Made by a program: the position numbers and the translations under genes. Shown here piece by piece: positions 1-10,893 of a DNA stretch of 64,000 bases. This stretch comes from Macrostomum hystrix. Taxonomy: Eukaryota; Platyhelminthes; Macrostomidae. The notes beneath the pieces were generated by a model. The model saw only the letters and a program-made list of their open reading frames with translations. It did not search any database and was not told the DNA's origin. Location: the NCBI GenBank assembly GCA_950097015.1, contig CATNEN010000003.1, positions 4,511,501-4,575,500 on the forward strand, read 5' to 3'. Position 1 is the stretch's first letter. Each line of letters begins with the position of its first letter.

Positions 1-324
1 CGTCTGTGGAGGGAGTGGGTAGCGGCGGAGGACGGGTTGTGAAGGGTGGGAATGGTCGGAGGTAGGATCCATGGAGGGGAGGATTGTAGCCTTGGAGGCT
101 GTAATGGGGTCTTTGGGGTTGGCGTTGGATCGATTTCAGAATTTGCAAAGATGATAGGGTTTGGTGTGTACTGTAAATGTTGGGTTTGTTGTTGGGGTGA
201 GTGCTCCCAATGATAAGCAATATTTTTAAGCAGTTACTTATATGCACGTCCGTTTAAGAAGCCAGTAACTACAACCACACTCCTCCCCCCCATTCCCCCC
301 AATCCAGCTGCCAAGGCCTCCTGC
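1..324. other. Non-coding sequence, probably intron upstream of the first exon
   Basis: The G-rich first 180 bases show no convincing exon. The stretch ends in a polypyrimidine tract and CCAG at 304-307, a good splice acceptor for the open reading frame that follows. Nothing else recognised. Confidence 0.4.
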
Positions 325-604
325 ATGGCGCAGCAGTGCAGTCCGAGCCAGGGCAGCGGTCGCAGCGAGGCAGAATTCGGTCGAGATGAGTTGAAAGTCT
401 GCAGCCACTGTCAGGAGTCGCTAAGTACCAGCGACAAAAGCTCTACAGAGAAGAGCAGCGCGGAAGACGAAAATCAATCTAAAGTTGCATATAAAAGTTC
501 CAACTCTGGCAGCGACCTGTCATCTATAGCGCTGAGCTGTATGGAGATGAGCAGTCCTCAGGGGGCTGCAGAGACATTGTTGAGACTCCTGTCACATTTA
601 CAAA

Positions 605-643
<39 letters not shown>

Positions 644-1944
644 CTAATCTGTGCCAACTCGCTGGATTCTATGACTTAAGTGGGATGTCCAGTGCGTTGT
701 CCAGTGCGTTGTCCAGTTCTACATTGGAATCCAAAGGGCTTAATTGCCTCAGAACATTTGTCGAGCGTCAGCAGCGACAGAAGTCATCACAGTTTGAGCA
801 GCAGCATCAGAAATCACCACAGCATGATCAGCAACAACAGCAACAGCAGCAGCTGCTGTCAGTACTACCGCTAGAGCAACAGCCTAAGCAACTCAAGTTG
901 CAAAAACAGGTACAACAGAGCTCTAATCAACGATTGCCACCAGAGTTATATGAAAAGCAAAAAATCTTGGTACAGCAGCACATGCTTAGTGCAAAGCAAC
1001 AACCCCATATGCAGCAGCAGCATCAAACAGTTGAACAACACTCCCTGAAGCTCAAGTCACCCACTTTGCACCACGACAAATCGATCAGCTCGGCCACAGC
1101 CAGCTCTACGCCCGAAATGCATCAACAGCAGCAGCAGAATTTATCAGAAAGTCAGCAATCTAATCGGCTGCCAAAGTCTTTCGAGCAGCAGCATCAGAAC
1201 GAGTATCAGCAATACCTGAGACGTCCACAAGTGGCCATTTTTCGACCGGGTCGCCATCTGTTTGACCGGAGCAGTTCAAACTCCACCTACTCGCTAAGCG
1301 AATCACATCTCACTTCAAGCCAGTGTAATTCCGCTCGTGAAGAGGAAATTATACCAAAATCTGACGACCTGGCCCACCTGTCCGAAGTCAGCTCTTCGGA
1401 GAATGATGACGTCACCGGTAGCGTCGAAGAAATTCTTGATCGAATTCGGTGTCCCAGCGACGACTCAGACGATGAGGTAAGCAGTAGTGCAGTCGGTTAC
1501 AACAACAACACTGGTGGCAGCGGCGGGGGCAGCGGCGGCGGAGGCGGTGGCGGCGTCTCAAAGGTGGGCGCTATGGCAGAATCGGCTGCGGAAACAGAAA
1601 AGGACGGCAAAGCTAGAATGCCTCTGTGCCGTGAGAGCGAAGAACAGCAATTTTCGCCCTCATCGCTCTCGAACAGTCAGCGAAACCAGAAGCCACAGCA
1701 CCGCGAGGGAATCCAGCAGCGCATCTCTAGAAGACATAAAAAGCGACGGCAACAAGTTGAAGACCAGCTTCTCCAGCAGAAGCCGAAAGTGGAGTCCATC
1801 TCAACAGAGGATGAGACGCTCTTCTCCTCTCGCTACGGAAGGCTGAAGACGCCAGAAGTTTACAAGCAGGACTTCCTCTCCATGTTGAAGCAGAACAAGA
1901 CTCAGGGCCGGCTGAATCATCAGCTGAGAAGTACCAAGCGCTGA
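325..1944 (+). CDS. Glutamine- and serine-rich hypothetical protein, terminal exon
   Basis: Function not recognised. The 539-codon frame begins with ATG at 325 and ends with TGA at 1944. It holds a polyglutamine tract (about residues 95-106, encoded by CAG repeats) and many further Q-rich runs up to about residue 290. A polyglycine/serine tract lies near residues 397-412. Acidic serine clusters (EILDRI..SDDSDDE) lie near 370-390, and a basic C-terminus contains the patch RRHKKRRQQ. No catalytic motif, signal peptide or membrane segment is visible. A likely splice acceptor (CCAG) ends at 307 and the frame stays open upstream to it, so this may be the last exon of a longer protein and the ATG may be internal. 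AATAAA at about 2294 could be the polyadenylation signal. The composition suggests a disordered nuclear or regulatory protein, which is inference. Confidence 0.6.
607..642 (+). repeat. (CAG)n trinucleotide repeat encoding polyglutamine
   Basis: A run of CAG units lies in frame within the glutamine-rich exon. It codes for about a dozen consecutive glutamines and is probably length-polymorphic. Confidence 0.85.
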
Positions 1945-2689
1945 TAAAAAGTAGACCTCGACGCCGGCATTGATCCGGCAGCCCGCAAGCTCCCTGAAAG
2001 CTATGTTTTCCAGTCGATCAGCTTTGGAGATTAAATATTTTAAAACTTGGCCCAGCCGACCGATTTTCTGACAGAAAGTCAGACAGACTTCACTTTGGAG
2101 AAACTCGCGATTTGTACAAAGATGACGCCTGTATTAATTCTGACTGCATTTTACTAATTTCAATGTAACTTTGTTAAATAGTACATGCACTCGTATATAC
2201 TTTTAGCGCGAACAGCGGGTCACTGTTTGGCTAAACCCTTACTTGCGTTCCGTCTCTAGCACGCCGCAACGTCTTATATTAATACGCATTTAAAATAAAT
2301 ATTTTATTGTGGTCATTTACGAGCTATGGCAGCTGTTGAGCACTGTACTTGCCGAAGAGTGCCAACAACTTGTAATCCTGAAACGCTCTTCTAAGACCAA
2401 ATAGCTCGCGACCATGAGTTTAACGTTTGCGTACCTCGCCCGGTATTGTTGCCTGCCTTCTTGCACGACAAAAATGGTAAAACTCACAACTGCGCTAATA
2501 AAGAAATACGTTTTAATTATGTTTAAATATACGAGTAAAAGCCAACCTACAATTTTCTTAACATCGACACACGGAATGTAATATTTATATCATGGTGCCC
2601 TAAGCAAACATGGGGCATTGCATTGTGACATCACTTCGCGATTTATATGAGCCACTAAATTCTGACTTTTGAATTCCTACGCCGAGAAA
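1945..2689. other. 3' UTR and intergenic spacer
   Basis: Sequence downstream of the Q-rich gene with a candidate AATAAA signal at about 2294. No exon, RNA gene or repeat was recognised before the decayed Gypsy copy. Confidence 0.4.
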
Positions 2690-5640
2690 GTCCCCGTTCG
2701 AATTGAGGACTCGAAAGGGCGCCAACTGGGCGAGACTATCTACAAGAAGAACACCCAACAAGTGAGCGAGGCTTCTACCACTCGCTTCGAGACACCGATC
2801 GCGAGGATGAAGAACAGCTGAGGGCCTCCTTGAAAGCCGGTGTTCCCAGCGAGTTCCTGCGACTGACAGGCTTGCACATCGTGGACTCGCCTTGCCTCTG
2901 GACGAGCCTGGACTCGCTCCTCATTCGATGGACAGTACCGCTGTCAATTGTTCCGCTGAGTATTGTCGTTGTGCATCTGTATATTTTACCTTCCAAGTGA
3001 AATTGTTATTAATTTATCGAAATAAATTGGCCGAGTTTGCAGCGGTCCAGTTTCGCTGTCTGATTGTCTAGCATTTTCTTGCGCGGCATGCCTCTGGCAC
3101 ACTGTGTCGTCGCGCTACATGATCAGGGAGTCTCCCTTGCACCCTCAGGCGCTGTCCAGTAGTAGGCGTTGGTCTTTTGCCAGTGCTGCATGCGTCTCAG
3201 AACGCGGTCGCCAGTGCGGGTGCCGTGGTCCACGGCCTTGAAGCGTCGGTCAGCGTGTCGCTTTATTTTCTGCTTTGCTTGGCGGTCTCGGTTGACGATG
3301 GCGTCTCTTGTCGCATCGACTGGCTGTGAGTGCCGAAGGCACGGGATTGTGTCGTTGATCTGCCTGCCGAATGGCGGCTCAGAACGACGGAGGGGTTGCT
3401 CACGCCTGTACACCACCTAAAAGACCAGGTCTTGCAATCGCAGTACCAATGAAATCCAAGCTCCCGCCGCCGCTGACGTAGTGTGGAACTTTACTCCGCC
3501 ATACTTCACCGCGAGAGCCTCCCGCGCTCCGTCTGGGAGTAGCGCTGCTCATTCGGGCTCAGGCAGCGGCTTGCGTAGGCCACCGTCGATCCATCGGGCT
3601 AGATTTGAGCGAGAATGTCTCCGACGCCCGTGGGGCTGGCGTCCACAATGAGCTGGGTCTGCAGCTCGTTGCTGAAGAATACGAGCTACCAGTGCCTGGC
3701 TGCTTGCGATTGTCTGCTTTATGTATTTGAATGCGGCCTCTTGCTGCTTACCTCAGTTCGACTCTGTGGCTTGTCTCATCACTTCTCGGAGCGGCCGGGC
3801 CCTGCCGGACAGGTTACTGATTAAGTGCGCCACGAATGTGACGAGCCCGTGCATGGAATGAGTCGACCTCAGTTGCGTTGGTCAGCCGCTTGAAGCTATT
3901 GATTGTCTAGCATTTTATTGCGCGGCATGCCGATAGAGACCTTCTCCACTTTCTCGCTGCTCGTGTGAATGCGTAGTGAAAGTCAGCAGATCCCTGGACT
4001 CTACTGCCACTTCGATCTGGTGAAATGCTTTGGCTACGTCCAGCTCCGAGAAGTATGACTATCCGGCCATCGTCCGTGACCTCTTTGAATGTTGGGATCG
4101 GCTGCTTGTCTGGGATGACTTACTTGTTCACCATGCGGAGATCCTGAGTGATGCACACCTCTCCCCACTCGGTCTTTGGAACTGCGACCATTCTGGATTA
4201 CCGCGCTGTTGGACCACGCACACACTCGACGATCCCTTGTGCCAGCTGATCTTGCAGCTCCTTGATGACGGCATTCCTTAGATGAACTGGCACTCAAGAT
4301 CATGACACTGGTTGTTTTGACGCAGCCGATGCCCTGGAAGCACTCGCTGAAGTCTGCGAGGATGCTCCTAAGCTATAGTTGTTTGGGCAGGTGTTGATCC
4401 TCGATGCTCTCCGGCTTGACTAGGCTTGCAACCTTCGCCGAGTATATGCCGACCTCTGGGCCGACTCTCAGCATACCGAGCTTCGTGCCGGATGCTCTGC
4501 CGAGTATCGGAGTGCAGTTACTCCGGATGAGGATGAAGTTTGCCGGAAGCTCACTCTGGTTAGCCCTGTCGGTGAGCGTCGTCTGGTCGGCTGCCTCCAG
4601 TGGCTCCGAGCGCGAAGACTCTGGCGTGGGACGGCAGGAGCGGCGTGCTGAGGCAAAGGATTCTGCGGAACATCGCCATGTCCAGCACATTGCAGCTCGA
4701 GCTCCGCTATCGATCAGAGTGCCTGCAATTAATTCTAATGGCGAAACTTGCCATTGTTTTCCTTGCCGCTCAGCATGAAGAACACTAAGTAAGTTTGCTA
4801 CTCGTCCGTCTGATCTTGTTCGGGCTACACTGCATGGATTGATCTTTGACCGGCCGCTTAGGCAGCTAGGCCTTGGCCAGGTGGTTGAGCTTGCCGCAGC
4901 TGACGTACGGCTTGCCGATTGCGCCCTTGACGCAGCTGTCGTGCCGGGGTTTGATCTGTGGCAGGCAGGACTGCGCGCCATGCAGCCGCACTCCATGTAC
5001 GCAGCCTGCTTACATTTGCACAGCTCACCTTTCTCTCGATCCTGAGGTTATTGATTATTTCTCATAACTTGACTTATTTGACTTTTAAAGCCTACATATA
5101 TCGTTTTATATCGACCTTTTAAGTCTCGCTTCGATTGAATCATTGTAAAGCATCGCAACAAATAAACTTAGTATCGAAACTAACTTAAGCCAAGCCTACG
5201 GGCAGCCTTGTCTCCGATTCCTGGGTACGACTTGAAAGCAGCTTTTATGGCCCAGATATCGTCGCATCGGATGCAGATGACTGAGTCGGCGGCCTGTCGC
5301 TGTCCTGGCCATGATGGCTGTCTGCTTCTTGGCTGTCTCGCGTCTGGCTTGCTGAAGGAGTCTGCCAGGCTGATGTTGGGCACGTTTAAGACTATCTTCC
5401 TCAGCGATTCGCTGCGGCAGCTGGCAGCATGATTTGGTCCCTGATGAGAGAGTGGTAAAAGCCCTCGAACTGGCAGACTTCGGAGGCCGCTCCCAGAGCC
5501 TGCTGTGCCCCGCGTCTATGGGCTCACCTTCGTTTTAAAAACACTTGACCACGGAATTGGTTACGCTTGAATACTACATTGTCTCTGCCTTGGAAGTGTG
5601 AGTGGTGAACTGTGCAATCAGCTGCCCGCTTGGCAAGTTC
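2690..5640 (-). mobile_element. Decayed Ty3/Gypsy retrotransposon
   Basis: On the minus strand, reading from high to low coordinates, short frames carry the Gypsy domain order. Gag-like sequence lies at about 5480-5180. A zinc-knuckle remnant (CGKLNHLAKA) is near 4900. An aspartic-protease remnant (LIDSGA) is near 4720. Reverse transcriptase fragments include a QL-rich fingers region near 4260 and SELDVAKAFHQIEV near 4000. RNase H (LIVDASPTGVG, then SPNEQRYSQTER) is at about 3670-3480, and an integrase C-terminus (AKQKIKRHADRRF, GDRVLRR) at 3416-3123. Every domain is broken by stops and frameshifts, and I saw no LTR pair, so the copy is dead. It belongs to a different family from the 49-54 kb element. 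The boundaries are approximate. Confidence 0.7.
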
Positions 5641-6828
5641 ACGTAAGGCGAACGTAACATTTTGGTAAATAATTTTTACGAACATTTTACGAAGCAAATT
5701 GGGGGGTTTACTAACCTAAAATGGAAAATCATGGGAAGGGATAAACCAGAAAGTATACATTGTTTCTGACATGTATGTGGTTGATGCTCTAACCATTAAT
5801 TAAATTTTGGTAATTTTGTTACGTACCATTTACGGAACTAGTTTCCACAATTAAACGTAAACTTTCGAAAAAAATAACGAATTACTATTTATCACGGACT
5901 ATTCATTTAAAAATGCTTTTAAAATACTTACATGTTGCCTAAAGGCACCGGAATTTATTTTATTAGTCACAATATCAGTGTCATGGATGGTATTTTTTTG
6001 AGAAAAGCAAATCGTAAAAAATTCGTACTTTCTTTACTTAAAAAAATCGTACTTTTTGTTCAGATATTTTACGTTATTAATTTTTAATATATACAGAATG
6101 TACTTAAATTGAATCATTTATATTTAAATGGGTTAATTTGGTCTTTTGTAGAAACACCAGGACTTAATCGAGGAATGACACGTCTTTTTATATGCTATTA
6201 AATAAGTTAAGGCTGCCGAAAAATGTTAAACATGGTCGGATAAAAAGTAAAGCTTCGGTAGTTAAAAAAATTAAGCATAATAAGCAACGTAATTTTGTAT
6301 CAAATATTATATATTTTTATGTCTTTTAAAAAAGAATTTCAATAATGACATTAATGCGCAATACTTTATCTTTTTATTTGAAGTTTTATCTAAGCCAAAA
6401 ATTGGTCTAGAAACTTTTGTTATAGCATGTGTTCCGTGTTCCTCATGTTAATTTAAATTTTCAGCTGCGACCACCTCCTTAACTGACTCAACTGTTTTGG
6501 GTGTTTTATTAGGTTTGTCAGTGTTATTATATATTATATATATACAACATATTGTCATATATGTGTATAGCATTTTTTTATATTTGTATAAATTAACTTT
6601 TTCATCCCAAATTCATTTTCTAATTTTTAAGATCAAATAGTTTGCAATTTTTTGATATTTATGTGCTTCTAGGCTTGGTTACAATTTGAAAGTTAAAGTT
6701 TTGTAAAGTTATTTAAGACTTTTGTACTAATATCAAGCTAAGTAATACTTAATATACCTAAGTACCTAAGTAATACTAAATATATATATAATATATATTG
6801 CATTTTATCAATTTGCAGCTACGCAGTC
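5641..6828. other. AT-rich non-coding DNA with ACGTAA-rich repeat
   Basis: Bases 5640-5890 are rich in TACGTAA/TTTACG motifs that recur in inverse orientation near 8280-8450. The rest is AT-rich. It ends with a TTTGCAG acceptor at about 6819, suggesting intron sequence before the next exon. Confidence 0.4.
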
Positions 6829-7416
6829 ATGGAAATGGATGATGATCCTGAGGACTGGCATATATCAGACTCCTCAATATCAAATTGTCAATTTATGACA
6901 CAAACAACAGACAAAGCTGCAGGCAAGCCACCTTTTTTTGGCAGTTCACCATCATCACCCAGTGGTTTTTCATCAGATACATTGAGCAGCAATTTAGATC
7001 ATGAGCATGAAGCTAAAAACCATGAATCATCACTAGACTCAGATGCCAGTTCATGTCCAAGTTCCTTGCCACTACCAGTTCAGAAGAACAATTACAACCA
7101 AAGTGCAGAGCAAGCTTTGGCAGATAGCTTGTCATCTACTTCTAGAGGCGACTTCATGGCCATGGGCCAACATTGGCAATACTCCTCATCAGAGAGCATT
7201 TATGGTTTCTCTTCAGATTTTGAAGCTGATGCTGTATTCCAAGCTGCCTCATTAGAGGCAGATCTGGTAGAGTACTGGAGAAATTCAAAAATCACGACAG
7301 ACGACACCAGAATCGACAGGAAGGCAACCAGCAGGATGAGCAGGTTGACCAGGCTGACCAGCAGGATGACCAGTCTTTTGTCGCTGACTCTAATACAAGC
7401 AGTGAAGGAGAAATAG
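6829..7416 (+). CDS. Acidic serine-rich hypothetical protein, probable terminal exon
   Basis: Not recognised. The frame opens with ATG at 6829, just after a consensus acceptor (TTTGCAG), and runs 195 codons. The first 150 residues are acidic and serine-rich (MEMDDDPEDWHISDSS..., SSSESIYGFSSDFEAD) and look like genuine disordered protein. The last 30 residues turn basic and repetitive (RKATSRMSRLTRLTSR). In the frame two bases on, the same DNA codes for an acidic glutamine/aspartate-rich tail ending SSEGEIEEED with a stop at about 7430, which fits the rest of the protein better. A frameshift, an assembly error or an unseen splice may therefore lie near 7270-7330. No membrane or enzyme motif was seen. 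Confidence 0.5.
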   Translation: MEMDDDPEDWHISDSSISNCQFMTQTTDKAAGKPPFFGSSPSSPSGFSSDTLSSNLDHEHEAKNHESSLDSDASSCPSSLPLPVQKNNYNQSAEQALADSLSSTSRGDFMAMGQHWQYSSSESIYGFSSDFEADAVFQAASLEADLVEYWRNSKITTDDTRIDRKATSRMSRLTRLTSRMTSLLSLTLIQAVKEK

Positions 7417-7493
7417 AGGAGGAAGACTGACTGCTCTATATTGACTGTACTGACTGTGCACAGCTGTGCCTCTGTTGTTGTTCCTCTCTGGCC

Positions 7494-7612
7494 CTCTTGA
7501 CTGTCTGTCTGCATGTATCTGTCTCTGTCTCTGTCTTTCTGTCTGTCTGCATGTATCTGTGTCTGTCCCTCTGTCTGTCTGTGTGTCTGTTCTGTCTGTC
7601 TTGTGTCCGGTT
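7494..7612. repeat. CTGT/CTGTCT microsatellite
   Basis: Imperfect CTGTCTGT and CTCTGT runs lie just downstream of the acidic ORF. The apparent frames on either strand here are repeat artefacts. Confidence 0.8.
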
Positions 7613-8874
7613 TTAGTCCGGCTCTTCATTCAGTCTAAACTGCCTAACTAATTAGAGCCAGATGAGATAAATCTGGGTGTAGCATTTTACTAGTAAACTA
7701 GTTTACTAAAAGGTAGTACTACTTGCTTCTCTACATTCAGTTTCTACGTATCTATGTTCAGTTCTCTCATTTCCACTTTATGTAGTTCTGTTTGAACTCT
7801 TTTTCATTTCATACTGTAAAAGTTGTTGCCATCATTATGCTAAATTTTTACTTAAGTATTAATATTTTGCTGGCTCAAATTCCTACTTCCTGTACAGCTG
7901 GCAGCTCGGCTTATCGCAATGATGATCCTGCTGAAAATAGTAGTTTACAATTGTAACTTTGTAAGTAAATGATCCTGTTTTCAAATAATTCTCAATTTAA
8001 ATAGTTCAGAAATAAATATAGCGTTGTCTAAATAAATAAAGCAATATAATTTTGTACCAAATAATCATGAGATCAGCAGTCTAAAAATCTTGAAAGTCTA
8101 AAATCTCGAAAATAGCTATATCAGGTCGTTGTCAATGCTTTGTCTTACTTATTTATTTTTGTCGCATTTCTATCAAGGGAAAAAGTGGGAATAAAAAGCT
8201 CCGTGATGTGACACCTCTGGGTGATTGATGGCCCACCGGCTGTAACCCAGGATGGAACAGGGTTCACAGGGTTTATATGTAAATTTACGAAAATAGTTTC
8301 ACGTATAAATGGTACGTAAAAGTTACCAAAAACGATTCGTAACATTCACGTGAAAAATGATGAATATGGTACGTAAACATACGTATCATATTGGCAAAAT
8401 AGGTTAAAAAAAAATTCGTATTTTTTTCGTAACTTTACGCAAAATTGTCACGCGGGCTGGTCGACAGTTAGCTCGACTGACGGTTCACCTTCTTTCCGTG
8501 GCTGCGGTTGATTGGTGATTCGCTGTGCAGGTCGCTTACTTATTTGCCAGCTGTGTGTAGAACTGATGAATCTGCCGTTTTTACTTTCGTTTGTAATGCC
8601 GGTGGCCGCCAGGTAACGCAGGAGATTTGTGGCATGACAAAGGGTTATTAACTTATTTAAAAAAATTAAAATAATGTTTAAAAAGATGAGCTGATATTGT
8701 AATGATCGACTGGTTAACGGTTACGTTAGTTAATTCTATAATCTTCTTAGAAATGTACAATTATCGTATTTCTGTTTCGTTCGATTTCTTATTTTCGCTT
8801 TCACTTTAAGGCCACTTAGGCACTTCAGTTTCTACTATAAAGTAGTCTGATTCTATAAGGGGGCTTCCAGCCGA
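7613..8874. other. Non-coding DNA with ACGTAA-rich repeat copy
   Basis: No exon recognised. Bases 8270-8450 hold TACGTAA-type motifs resembling those at 5640-5890 in the opposite orientation. The remainder is AT-rich, with a possible AATAAA at about 8010. Confidence 0.35.
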
Positions 8875-9387
8875 CTAGGGTGATTCGTCGACCTCCACCT
8901 CGTACACAGGGCCACCTAGCTGTATCGGATTGGCAAGCAGGTGCTCACAGCAGATGTCTCTGCAGAAATTGGCCCAGTCTACGGCATTGTGGTGGGCAAT
9001 GCGCGTCTGCCGCTCAATCTCGTCCAAAGGCATCTCCAGGGACCAAATATGTATAAAGTCGACCAGCCGTGGCAGTTCGATGTGGCTGGCCTCAAAAAAC
9101 GACCCCTTTCGAACCGAGACTTGTCCATGACATGCGTTGCACGTCCACGCCCAGCCATCAATGTAGCGCTCACCGGCACGCCGCTGAAACTTCATTGGGA
9201 GGCCACAACAAACTCGCGTGTTGGCCAGAAGATGGTGTTGCGTCAGCCAACGAATAGAAGCCAGGTTGTCCGCCGTGGCAGCATGTATCGTCCGCAGGTC
9301 AGTTGGCATGCCAATTAAGGCGTCTACGTGTAGCAATTCGTTTGGCGGTAGAATAGAAGTTGGTGCTGGAGGACGACATGCAGCCAT
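8875..9387 (-). pseudogene. Truncated ISXO2/IS1595-type (Merlin-like) transposase
   Basis: A 171-codon frame counted from the internal ATG at 9387; a longer frame opens at 9486. It carries a zinc-ribbon-like region (CCGLPMKF ... WTCNACHGQVSVRKGSFF), a helical stretch (LPRLVDFIHIWSLEMPLDEIERQTRIAHH), NAVDWANFCRDIC, and then IQLGGP.YEVEVDES. This last motif contains the first catalytic aspartate of the ISXO2-like DDE fold found in Merlin transposons and in many host-annotated invertebrate genes. A stop follows two residues later (DESP), so the rest of the catalytic core is missing. It is most likely a dead transposase fragment. A domesticated zinc-ribbon protein is the alternative, since the remaining frame is intact. 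Family assignment rests on remembered motifs. Confidence 0.55.
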
Positions 9388-9692
9388 GTTGAAATCGTAT
9401 TGAATTGAATTATTATATTGAATTAAAATATCGTATTTTATACCCCACATCAATTTGAGCCGTAGAATACTGCGTGGCACTTTCACTTTTTGCCACGTCA
9501 GTTAAGTGAATTTAATTTAATTTTATTTTTTTATTTTAATTTAATTTAAGTGAATCATATTTCGTGCCTGCACAAATTCAAATCGGTCGTCAAACTTTAA
9601 AGAACGAAACGACACATATATGCCCTTTGCTTTTTTATTGTCTGTCTACTAGCTTTCCTGTTTTCCTTATGGATTCCTAAATGAGAACCCTA

Positions 9693-9970
9693 GGAGGGTC
9701 AGAGTGGTCTAACGCTTTAGCCTCTCACACGAAGATCCTGGAGCACATGCAACTTCGCAGCGAGGCCACATTTATTTTGGGTGAAGCCACAGAGAGAAGG
9801 CTTGCGGGTTTTTGTGCAATTTATGCCCTTGAATCGCCTTGAATGCCAAGGCCAACTAGCTTTTGCTCTCCAAGGACAGTCAGTGTCAGTGCTGATGGCA
9901 GATATGCACACCCCTGTGTGAGTGTATGCCTGCAGTGTACAGTATCTATGATGTTAAGTGTGCTCAGGAG
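9693..9970 (+). mobile_element. tRNA-derived SINE, family B
   Basis: The head GGGTCAGAGTGGTCTAACGC resembles a pol III A box of tRNA type. It is followed by a body that matches, in the opposite orientation, the sequence at 47745-47985 over roughly 250 bases. Shared landmarks are TGCAACTTCG/TGCAAACTCG, ATTTATTTTGGG/ATTCATTATTCAGGG, GCCCTTGA and GTGTATGCCTGC. The B box is degenerate. The ends are approximate and no target duplication was seen. Confidence 0.5.
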
Positions 9971-10875
9971 TATAAGCAGATTCGCATCCTTTCTGCCTAC
10001 AAATAGGTCTAGTGTCACCAAATGATGTCCAACAATCATCCTGCAATTATTTGTTTAAATGTTAACAATAGGTTATCTCCTTATGTAACTTATCGCTTCA
10101 TCTATTTTAGAGAAATTCCTATCTAATGTGGCCCTATAAATGTCTTAAACTTTGAAGCTCTCCAAAGATTGTTTATAGGCCTAACTATCTTAAGTGTGCA
10201 GCAATAGTTGCAATTGCAATACTTTCTATTTGTCTCTCTTGAACTCTCTTACTAGGCATATTCGTCTCTGTATGTTTTGTAAGGAACTAAGGAACACAAT
10301 TATTAATATATTCAAACTTCGTATTTAAAATACTATAGGGGCCTACTTGGTAAAACCTGAGACTTGTCCTAATTTGCAGCAAGTATACATATTGACCTTC
10401 ACAAATATTATATTTCTCTTGCATGCCTCTAAATTGTGGCATTAGGCAAAATGTTCCCCTTTTTATCCTAGTTGAAGCACAAGAACCTAACATACTTTAT
10501 TATAAATTTTTCTTGTAGGCTAATATTTTTTTGACTAAAAGGATTCAATGAAGTATATATTTTTATAATTAAGAGCTATTGGGTAACATTGGGTAACAGT
10601 CCTGAACAGAAATGTTCCATGCACTAGAAGTAAAATATTTGAATTTAGAACCTGCACCAGTTAATAAACAGAATTTATTTCAACATGACAGCTTTTTTAG
10701 ACACATGCAGAGATATTGAAAGAAGTATCTTTAGAATTATCTTACTCAATTTCTTAGAAATTAAAAAAATTGTATAAAACTACCTCACATTTTAAAATAA
10801 AATTATGAAAATTAGACAATCACATTTTAGACCTCACTATTGACTAAAAAAGCCATGTTTATTTGTAATCTAAAA
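9971..10875. other. AT-rich non-coding DNA, possibly 5' intron or flank of the ZNFX1-PARP gene
   Basis: No clear exon found. The first coding exon of the downstream gene may lie here or further upstream, or translation may start at 10876. Confidence 0.3.
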
Positions 10876-10893
10876 ATGTCTTTCTCATTTCAG

